NCBI GenBank assembly: GCA_023717585.1 | Contig: JAMQPJ010000060.1 | Location: 1 to 9,208 of the forward strand | DNA length: 9,208 nt | Reading direction: 5' to 3' | From: Thermoanaerobaculia bacterium | GTDB lineage: Bacteria > Acidobacteriota > Thermoanaerobaculia > UBA5066 | Shown here: positions 1 through 5,174 of the stretch, piece after piece | Position numbering within the stretch: the stretch's first letter is position 1 | How the letters are laid out: every line of letters starts with the position of its first letter | Translations under genes and position numbers: made by a program | The notes under the pieces: generated by a model | Database searches by the model: none | Told to the model about the DNA's origin: nothing | The model's input: only the letters and a program-made list of their open reading frames with translations

Positions 1-1347
1 CTCGCGGACGACGCGAACGGGCGCCTTTCCGTCGCGCGCACGATCTGCGACGAAGGGGCATTCTGTTCCGTCGTTCCCGAGATCGCGCAGGCACAGCTCT
101 TCGAGCGCGAGATCGCCGAGCAGTATGGCGTGACGTTCGAGGGGCATCCCTGGCTCAAGCCGGTGCGTTACCACCATTCGTATCGTCCCGGCCACGACGC
201 CTGGGGCCGGCCGGCGGACGCCGCGATCCCGCCGGGTGTGACGGATTTCTTCCGGGTGGAGGGGGACGAGGTGCACGAGGTCGCGGTCGGCCCGGTCCAC
301 GCCGGCGTCATCGAGCCCGGGCACTTCCGGTTCCAGTGTCACGGCGAGCAGGTCTTCCATCTCGAGATCGCCCTCGGATACCAGCATCGCGGCGTCGAGC
401 GCGCGCTCCCCGGGGGACCGACGAAGCGGACGCTGCCGTACATCGAGACGGTCGCGGGCGACACGACGATCGGCCACACGGTGGCCTACGCGCACGCGGT
501 CGAGGCCCTGGCCGGCACGAAGGTGTCCGCGCGCGCCCACGCGATTCGCGGCATCGCGCTCGAGCTCGAGCGGCTCGCGAACCACGTCGGCGATCTCGGA
601 GCCCTGGCGGGCGACGTCGCGTATCTCCCCACGGCGTCGTATTGCGGACGCCTGCGCGGAGACTTCCTGAACATGACGGCGGAGATCTGCGGCTCCAGGT
701 TCGGGCGCGGTCTCGTACGGCCCGGCGGCGTCGGATTCGACCTCCTCCCCGCCCAGGTCGAAGCCCTCGAGTCCCGAATCGCCGTCGCGCGGCGTGAGGT
801 CACGGAAGCGGTGGAGCTCCTCTGGGAGACGCCGAGCGTGAGGGAGCGGTTCGACCGGACGGGAACGATCACGCTCGAAGACGCGGAAACCGTTGGTCTC
901 GTGGGTCCTGCGGCGCGCGCGTGCGGCATCCAGCGGGACGTGCGGCACGACTTTCCCGCCGGCATCTACCGGTTCGTCCACCTTCCCGTGATGACGGCCC
1001 ATCACGGCGACGTCAATTCCCGGGCCTACGTTCGCTGGCTCGAGATCCAGCAGTCGATCTCGTTCGTCCTTCGCGAGCTCGGGAGGCTTCCGGCGGGGGA
1101 GCCCGGCGTCAGACCCGGGGCGATGAGACCGGACGCGCTCGTCGTGTCGCTCACGGAAGGCTGGCGCGGGGAAATCTGCCACGTCGCGATGACCGACGCG
1201 GCCGGCCGCTTCTCCCGCTACAAGATCACCGATCCGTCCTTCCACAACTGGATGGGGCTCGCCCTCGCGCTCCGGGACGGCCAGATTTCCGATTTTCCGC
1301 TGTGCAACAAGAGCTTCAACCTCTCCTACTGCGGCCACGACCTGTGA
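1..1347 (+). CDS. Group 4 hydrogenase-like large subunit, NuoC/NuoD type, lacking Ni-Fe ligands (5' partial)
   Basis: The frame is open from base 1, so the true start lies upstream; 448 codons are visible. Residues around bases 91-150 (LFEREIAEQYG, then GHPWLKP) match the end of a NuoC-like 30-kDa domain, and the rest is a NuoD/HycE-like domain (GYQHRGVER, RAHAIRGIALELERL, and a DFPLCNKSFNLSY tail). This N-terminal fusion is typical of HycE/HyfG-type group 4 large subunits. Family hydrogenases bind Ni-Fe through two CxxC pairs. Here the first pair is replaced by AGDT (bases 454-465) and the second by SFHN after DP (1237-1248), so no Ni-Fe site can form. This matches the energy-converting hydrogenase-related (Ehr) group, thought to couple electron transfer to ion movement without hydrogen chemistry. 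It would sit on the cytoplasmic face of a membrane complex whose antiporter-like subunits should be encoded upstream. The next gene follows after 10 bases. Confidence 0.88.
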   Translation, partial: LADDANGRLSVARTICDEGAFCSVVPEIAQAQLFEREIAEQYGVTFEGHPWLKPVRYHHSYRPGHDAWGRPADAAIPPGVTDFFRVEGDEVHEVAVGPVHAGVIEPGHFRFQCHGEQVFHLEIALGYQHRGVERALPGGPTKRTLPYIETVAGDTTIGHTVAYAHAVEALAGTKVSARAHAIRGIALELERLANHVGDLGALAGDVAYLPTASYCGRLRGDFLNMTAEICGSRFGRGLVRPGGVGFDLLPAQVEALESRIAVARREVTEAVELLWETPSVRERFDRTGTITLEDAETVGLVGPAARACGIQRDVRHDFPAGIYRFVHLPVMTAHHGDVNSRAYVRWLEIQQSISFVLRELGRLPAGEPGVRPGAMRPDALVVSLTEGWRGEICHVAMTDAAGRFSRYKITDPSFHNWMGLALALRDGQISDFPLCNKSFNLSYCGHDL

Positions 1348-1351
1348 GGGA
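1346..1351 (+). promoter_or_regulatory. Ribosome-binding site for the ferredoxin/NuoB-like gene
   Basis: GAGGGA begins inside the TGA stop of the large-subunit gene and ends six bases before a GTG codon at 1358. It supports the GTG start over the internal ATG at 1403, and implies translation coupled to the upstream subunit. Confidence 0.6.
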
Positions 1352-1357
1352 GATTCC

Positions 1358-2140
1358 GTGCTGAAAGCGCTGCTCGCGCGCGCGCGCCAGGGGCACCGCA
1401 CGATGGCGTATCCGGCGGGCGAACCACCCCCGATGCCCGAACGGTTCCGGGGCGCGCCCGCGCTCGACCCGGCGAAGTGTCCGGACGGGTGCCGGTCCTG
1501 CGCAGACGTCTGCCCGACGGACGCGATCGGCGGGGACGGCCCGCTCGCGCTCGATCTCGGCCGGTGCCTGTTCTGCACGGAGTGCGTCACAGCCTGCCCG
1601 GAGGGCGCCATCGCGTTCACGCATGACTACCGTCTCGCGACCCGCCGACGGGAGGACCTCGTCGCGCGCGGACAGGAGCTGGCGCTCGCGGATGCGCTCG
1701 AGCGGAAGCTTCGCCGGCTCTTCGGCCGATCCCTCAAGCTGCGGGTCGTGAGCGCGGGGGACTGCAACGCCTGCAGCGCGGACGTCAACGTCCTCGGGAC
1801 GATCGGCTGGGATCTCGGGCGTTTCGGGATCAATTACGTCGCTTCGCCGCGCCATGCGGACGGCCTCCTGATCACGGGGCCCGTGACCGGGAACATGCGG
1901 CTCGCGCTGCAGAAGACGTACGACGCGGTGCCGCCGCCGAAGATCGTCATCGCCGTGGGGGCCTGCGCGATCAGCGGTGGCCCGTACGCGGGCCACCCGG
2001 AGCAGCATGGCGGCGTCTCGTCGGTCCTGCCGATCGACCTCTTCATCCCCGGCTGCCCGCCGCACCCGCTCACGATTCTCGACGGACTGCTTCGGCTCCT
2101 GGGACGGCTCGAAGAGCAACGGAGAGGACCGCGGGGCTGA
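1358..2140 (+). CDS. Ferredoxin-NuoB fusion, small subunit of the Ehr/group 4 hydrogenase-like complex
   Basis: This 260-residue protein joins two subunits that are separate in E. coli formate hydrogenlyase (HycF-like and HycG-like). Residues 41-80 carry two 4Fe-4S motifs: C41, C45, C48, C52 and C70, C73, C76, C80. The first is CX3CX2CX3C, one residue longer than usual in its first gap. Residues 128-250 are NuoB-like and keep all ligands of the cluster proximal to the active site: C136 and C139 (GDCNACSADV, the spaced CxxC of hydrogenases rather than the adjacent Cys pair of complex I), C203 (GACAISGG) and C233 (PGCPPHP). It should pass electrons between a soluble donor and the large subunit. 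The intact Fe-S wiring beside a large subunit with no Ni-Fe site argues that the complex works but does not use hydrogen. The start is GTG; ATG at 1403 is a weaker alternative. Confidence 0.9.
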   Translation: MLKALLARARQGHRTMAYPAGEPPPMPERFRGAPALDPAKCPDGCRSCADVCPTDAIGGDGPLALDLGRCLFCTECVTACPEGAIAFTHDYRLATRRREDLVARGQELALADALERKLRRLFGRSLKLRVVSAGDCNACSADVNVLGTIGWDLGRFGINYVASPRHADGLLITGPVTGNMRLALQKTYDAVPPPKIVIAVGACAISGGPYAGHPEQHGGVSSVLPIDLFIPGCPPHPLTILDGLLRLLGRLEEQRRGPRG

Positions 2141-2144
2141 GCCG

Positions 2145-2150
2145 TAGAAT
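2145..2150 (+). promoter_or_regulatory. Putative -10 box of a leaderless promoter
   Basis: TAGAAT ends six bases before the ATG at 2157. A -10 box here would place the transcription start at or next to the start codon. The purines GGGAG just before the ATG leave no spacing for a working Shine-Dalgarno site. I see no convincing -35 element. The same hexamer-to-start spacing recurs at proB. Confidence 0.55.
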
Positions 2151-2156
2151 CGGGAG

Positions 2157-2432
2157 ATGGTGAAGACCGTCGCGTGCCCGCTCACGCCCGAACAGGTTGT
2201 CGGAACACTTGGAGAAAGCCTGGACCAGGCGGTGACGCTGAATCGGAACGCCGTGCTCCAGGTCGGACAGCTCGTCGGCCGCCCCGTTCACGACACCGCA
2301 AAGGGAACGATCACGGTCACGTTCCGGCAGGACCTCGAGCCGCCTCGGGGCAAGGTCCTGAAAGCGGTTCACAGAATCCGGGACGACGGATCGATCGAGA
2401 TTCACGGCTTCACGTTCGAGTCGCCCGGGTAG
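2157..2432 (+). CDS. Small conserved-looking hypothetical protein, 91 residues
   Basis: I do not recognise this family. The protein is soluble, has one cysteine (C7), and shows no signal peptide or membrane segment. Predicted character, by eye, is a helical first half (residues about 10-45, containing TLNRNAVLQVGQ) followed by alternating strands (GTITVTFRQDLEPPRGKVLKAVHRI, split around residue 60, then GSIEIHGFTF). Its codon use matches the neighbours, and it is the only long, well-behaved reading frame between the hydrogenase-like genes and the VOC gene, which supports it being real. It starts 16 bases after the previous stop but has its own candidate promoter, so it need not belong to the complex upstream. 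No function is proposed. Confidence 0.68.
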   Translation: MVKTVACPLTPEQVVGTLGESLDQAVTLNRNAVLQVGQLVGRPVHDTAKGTITVTFRQDLEPPRGKVLKAVHRIRDDGSIEIHGFTFESPG

Positions 2433-2470
2433 CGCGCCGGTCCGCCGGAGCCCCCACGTCAGAACCGACA

Positions 2471-2476
2471 GAGGAG
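2471..2476 (+). promoter_or_regulatory. Ribosome-binding site of the VOC gene
   Basis: GAGGAG lies five bases before the ATG at 2482, a near-ideal Shine-Dalgarno placement. It contrasts with the leaderless-type starts of the 91-residue gene and proB. I see no -10-like hexamer in the 49-base gap, so this gene is probably read from the promoter at 2145. Confidence 0.65.
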
Positions 2477-2481
2477 ACACC

Positions 2482-2859
2482 ATGGAGAAAGTGAACGGCA
2501 TCGGCGGCGTTTTCTTTGTGGCCAAGAATCCCGACGGGTTGGGCCGCTGGTACCGCGAGTATCTCGGCGTCGAGTGCGCGCCCCCGACCTACGACGCGGC
2601 GCCCTGGCGCCAGGACGCGGGGCCAGCCGTCTTCGCGCCGCTGCCGGAGTCGACGACGTATTTCGGCGAAGCGCGGCGGACGTGGATCATCAACTTCCGC
2701 GTGCGCGACCTCGACGCCCTGACCGCCCAGCTCCTGGGTGTCGGCATCAAGGTCGACGTCGATCCCGAGACGTATCCGAACGGCCGCTTCGCGCGCCTGC
2801 ACGACCCGGAAGGCAACCCGATCGAGCTGTGGCAGCCGATGGGACCGGACGCCGAGTAG
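2482..2859 (+). CDS. VOC superfamily (glyoxalase/bleomycin-resistance fold) protein
   Basis: The 125-residue length and the pattern of two beta-alpha-beta-beta-beta modules fit the vicinal oxygen chelate family. Module one contains a GRWYREYLGVEC helix (residues 21-32). Module two contains INFRVRDLDALTAQLLGVGI (residues 70-89) and ends with DPEGNPIELWQP, the typical family C-terminus, with E115 at the conserved metal-ligand position. The histidines normally expected at the first-strand positions of each module are not visible (GGVFF and WIINF stand there), so metal binding is doubtful. Family members include glyoxalases, dioxygenases, epimerases and antibiotic-binding proteins; the substrate cannot be read from sequence. 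It is a single-domain protein likely to act as a dimer in the cytoplasm. It is probably co-transcribed with the upstream 91-residue gene. Confidence 0.85.
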   Translation: MEKVNGIGGVFFVAKNPDGLGRWYREYLGVECAPPTYDAAPWRQDAGPAVFAPLPESTTYFGEARRTWIINFRVRDLDALTAQLLGVGIKVDVDPETYPNGRFARLHDPEGNPIELWQPMGPDAE

Positions 2860-2871
2860 CCGGCGTACCCC

Positions 2872-2877
2872 TACAAT
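2872..2877 (+). promoter_or_regulatory. Putative -10 box of a leaderless proB promoter
   Basis: TACAAT ends exactly six bases before the proB ATG at 2884, the same distance as TAGAAT before the gene at 2157. The 24-base gap between VOC and proB contains no Shine-Dalgarno sequence. The arrangement predicts transcription starting at the A of ATG. Confidence 0.6.
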
Positions 2878-2883
2878 CTCCGG

Positions 2884-3732
2884 ATGGACGAGGCGCGGAT
2901 ACGGCAGCGCGTGGCCGCGGCGAGGCGGATCGTGGTGAAGGCCGGTACGAACGTGATCATGCGCGACGACGGCGCGGTCGCGCTGGGGCGCCTTTACGGG
3001 CTCATCGAGTCCGTCGCGACCCTGAAGAAACGGGGGCGGCACGTTCTGATCGTCTCTTCGGGCGCCGTGGGACTCGGGGCGCAAAGGCTGCGCCTCGAGA
3101 AGAAGCCGGGCTCACTCACGCTCAAGCAGGCCTGCGCCGCCATCGGGCAGAGCCGGCTGATGTCCGTGTACGAAGAGGGCTTCGAGAAGATGGGTCTTCT
3201 CACCGCGCAGGTTCTTCTCACCGAAGACGACTTCACCGACCGGACTCGTTTCCAGAATCTCTCCGCGACGCTCGAGAAGCTCTTCGAGCTGGACGCCGTT
3301 CCGATCCTGAACGAGAACGACACGGTCTCGACGCTGGAGCTGGAGTCGCCCGACGGCAAGGGCGCGCGCGGCCTCTTCGGCGACAACGACCGGCTCTCGG
3401 CGCTCGTCATGAGCAAGGTGAGGGCGGACGTCCTCGTCATCCTCTCCGACGTGGACGGCCTCTTCACGGGCAACCCGGCCCACGACCGGGCGGCGACGCT
3501 CATCCCGCTCGTCCGGGAGATCACGGAAGAGATCTCGCGGTACGCCGACGGCGGAAGCGGGCGCGGCCGCGGCGGCATGGCTTCGAAACTGGACGCGGCG
3601 AGGATCGCGACGCACTCGGGCGGCATCGCGGTCATCGCGAACGGCCGGACACCCGGAGTCCTCGATCGCCTCTTCGCCGGCGAGGCCGTCGGCACCGTGT
3701 TCGGCCCAAGGGCCGGGACGAGAGAGAGATGA
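2884..3732 (+). CDS. proB: Glutamate 5-kinase, amino acid kinase domain only
   Basis: It catalyses the first step of proline synthesis, phosphorylating glutamate to gamma-glutamyl phosphate, which is passed to ProA. Motifs seen: VVKAGTNV (K19, G21, T22; nucleotide binding), VSSGAVGLG (58-66), AAIGQSRLM (85-93), QVLLTEDDFTDRTRFQN (109-125), PILNENDTVS (140-149; glutamate binding and catalysis), FGDNDRLSA (165-173), LSDVDGLF (187-194) and GRGGMASKLDAA (228-239). At 282 residues it lacks the C-terminal PUA domain of E. coli ProB (367 residues); the stop falls right after the kinase fold. In this it resembles the kinase half of eukaryotic P5C synthase. It overlaps proA by four bases (ATGA), implying coupled translation. 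The allosteric proline site of ProB lies mostly in the kinase domain, so feedback inhibition may still occur. Confidence 0.96.
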   Translation: MDEARIRQRVAAARRIVVKAGTNVIMRDDGAVALGRLYGLIESVATLKKRGRHVLIVSSGAVGLGAQRLRLEKKPGSLTLKQACAAIGQSRLMSVYEEGFEKMGLLTAQVLLTEDDFTDRTRFQNLSATLEKLFELDAVPILNENDTVSTLELESPDGKGARGLFGDNDRLSALVMSKVRADVLVILSDVDGLFTGNPAHDRAATLIPLVREITEEISRYADGGSGRGRGGMASKLDAARIATHSGGIAVIANGRTPGVLDRLFAGEAVGTVFGPRAGTRER

Positions 3733-3764
3733 CGGAAGAGAGAGAGGAACAGCAGGAGGAAGAT
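3720..3764 (+). repeat. Purine-rich low-complexity tract, starting with (GA)5, across the proB-proA junction
   Basis: Bases 3720-3729 are five GA repeats, followed after the overlapping ATGA by further GA/GGA-rich sequence to about 3764. It encodes the last residues of ProB and a Glu-rich ProA leader. The purine strand bias and codons such as AGA and, just after, TTA differ from the GC-ending codons around it. Loss of a single GA unit would put proB and proA into one continuous frame. A segment just downstream (3762-3779) resembles the core of the mutL repeat. Confidence 0.7.
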
Positions 3765-5087
3765 TCCTTAGAAGGGAATATGGGACCGGTCGAGATCGCG
3801 AGGCGCGCGCGAGAGGCGGCGCGGAAGTTGGCCGCCGTGCCGGCGGAAGAAAAGAACTCTTTTCTTCGAAAGGTGGCGGACGGGCTGGAGCAATCCTGCG
3901 GCGCCATCCTGAGCGCAAACGCCGCAGACGTGGAATCCGCCCGTATTACCTTCAAAGAAATTCCTCTTGCGCCCTCGGCCCTCGAACGCCTGAAGCTCGA
4001 CGAGACCAAGGTAGACGGAATGGCTGCGGGGATTCGGGCCGTGGCCGAATTGCCCGATCCCTCCGGCCGTGTCCTTTCCCGCACGCTTCTCGACGACGGC
4101 CTCGTCCTGGAGAAGGTGACCTGTCCTCTGGGCGTCCTCCTCGTGATCTTCGAGTCGCGCCCCGACGCGGTCACGCAGATCGGCGCGCTGGCGCTCAAGT
4201 CGGGCAACGCGGCGATCCTCAAGGGCGGCCGCGAGTCCGCCCGCTCCACGGCGGCGCTCCTCGACGTCTTCGCAGGAGCGCTCGCGTCCTTTCCCGGGAT
4301 CCCCGCAGGCGCGCTCTCCTCCGTGGCGGGCCGTGCCGGGGTGGACGCGCTCCTCGCGCTCGACGAGCACATCGACCTCGTCATTCCGCGCGGCGGATAC
4401 GATCTCGTCAGGCACGTCCAGGCGCATACGCGCATCCCGGTTCTCGGCCACGCCGAAGGCGTGTGTCACGTCTATCTGGATCGCGCTGCGGACGAGGCGA
4501 TGGCGACGGCGATCGTCGTCGACAGCAAGCTCGAGTACCCGGCGGCCTGCAACGCGGCCGAGACGCTTCTCGTCCACCGCGACGCCGCGGCACGGTTCCT
4601 CGTCCCGCTGCTCGGCCGGCTCGTTCAGGCGGGCGTGGAGATCCGGGCCTGCGAAAAGACGCGAGCCCTGGCGCCGTCACTCGGTCTCGCGCCTGCCACG
4701 GAGAAAGACTGGCGGACGGAGTACGGAGGGCCGATCCGGTCCGTCAAGCTCGTGGAGTCGCTCGACGAGGCCGTGAAGCACGTGAACCGCTGCGGCTCGC
4801 ACCACACGGAGACGATCGTCACGGACGACAAGCTGGCGGCGGAGGAGTTCCTGAGTCACGTTGACGCCGCCGGCGTCTTCCACAACGCCTCCACGCGCTT
4901 TGCCGACGGCTTCCGCTACGGCTTCGGAGCGGAGGTCGGGATCTCGACGAGCCGCGTCCATGCCCGCGGCCCGGTGGGCCTCGACGGCCTCGTCACGTAC
5001 AAATACCTGCTCAGGGGCAGCGGCCAGATCGTGGCGACGTACAACGGGACGAACGCCCGTCCGTTCCTGCATCGAAAGCTCCCATGA
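3729..5087 (+). CDS. proA: Glutamate-5-semialdehyde dehydrogenase, P5C-synthase type
   Basis: It reduces gamma-glutamyl phosphate to glutamate 5-semialdehyde with NADPH, the second step of proline synthesis. Motifs, numbered from the ATG at 3729 (452 residues): PLGVLLVIFESRPD (133-146), LKSGNAAILKGG (156-167), IDLVIPRGG (215-223), GHAEGVCHVYLD (240-251), SKLEYPAACNAAETLL (266-281) with C274 the expected nucleophile, FHNASTRFADG (384-394) and GAEVGISTSRVHARGPVGL (400-418). LLVIFESRPD, KLEYPAACNA and the LLRG near the end agree with eukaryotic P5C synthase, where E. coli ProA has GVIGVIYEARPN and NAKTQRPSTCN. The first 17 residues are an acidic extension encoded by low-complexity DNA. An alternative ATG at 3780, preceded by GAAGG, would give 435 residues, closer to the E. 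coli length of 417. I kept 3729 because it overlaps the proB stop. Confidence 0.96.
   Translation: MTEEREEQQEEDSLEGNMGPVEIARRAREAARKLAAVPAEEKNSFLRKVADGLEQSCGAILSANAADVESARITFKEIPLAPSALERLKLDETKVDGMAAGIRAVAELPDPSGRVLSRTLLDDGLVLEKVTCPLGVLLVIFESRPDAVTQIGALALKSGNAAILKGGRESARSTAALLDVFAGALASFPGIPAGALSSVAGRAGVDALLALDEHIDLVIPRGGYDLVRHVQAHTRIPVLGHAEGVCHVYLDRAADEAMATAIVVDSKLEYPAACNAAETLLVHRDAAARFLVPLLGRLVQAGVEIRACEKTRALAPSLGLAPATEKDWRTEYGGPIRSVKLVESLDEAVKHVNRCGSHHTETIVTDDKLAAEEFLSHVDAAGVFHNASTRFADGFRYGFGAEVGISTSRVHARGPVGLDGLVTYKYLLRGSGQIVATYNGTNARPFLHRKLP
3846..3867 (+). repeat. Perfect 9-bp inverted repeat with 4-base loop inside proA
   Basis: GAAGAAAAG (3846-3854), AACT, then CTTTTCTTC (3859-3867) can form a hairpin about 117 bases into proA, in an unusually AT-rich patch. 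The codons encode EEKNSFL, and KN at this place is common in ProA proteins, so part of the symmetry may follow from protein constraint. No U-tract of terminator type follows it. Confidence 0.55.
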
Positions 5088-5147
5088 CCTGCGCCGCCTA
5101 GCAGCCATCGCCAGGGCGTTCGGCGACCGCGGCGCGCCTTCTGCCGT

Positions 5148-5153
5148 TACACT
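5148..5153 (+). promoter_or_regulatory. Putative -10 box of the aminopeptidase gene
   Basis: TACACT lies in the 87-base gap after proA. It would place transcription about seven bases downstream, giving a short leader of roughly 15 bases that contains GGAGG (5166-5170) four bases before the ATG. So the same type of hexamer here drives a gene with a normal ribosome-binding site. No clear -35 element is visible. Confidence 0.45.
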
Positions 5154-5165
5154 TCCGCCACCTTC

Positions 5166-5170
5166 GGAGG
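5166..5170 (+). promoter_or_regulatory. Ribosome-binding site of the aminopeptidase gene
   Basis: GGAGG, four bases before the ATG at 5175, is the strongest Shine-Dalgarno sequence in the window. It fixes the start ahead of a good signal peptide. Confidence 0.7.
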
Positions 5171-5174
5171 TTCC

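Noticed and set aside
3775..3782. proA start at the internal ATG 3780 as the sole start
   Set aside because: It has a usable GAAGG upstream and gives a more typical length, but the ATGA overlap with proB at 3729 is the stronger signal. It is kept as an alternative only.
2574..5087. A single 837-codon plus-strand open frame reaching from the VOC gene through proB into proA
   Set aside because: Only the part from 3729 encodes ProA. The rest is an Arg-rich shadow of the VOC and proB frames, which have clear family motifs.
5109..5127. TCGCC...GGCGA short inverted repeat after proA as a possible terminator
   Set aside because: The stem has only five pairs, the loop is nine bases, and no T-run follows, so it does not support an intrinsic terminator.
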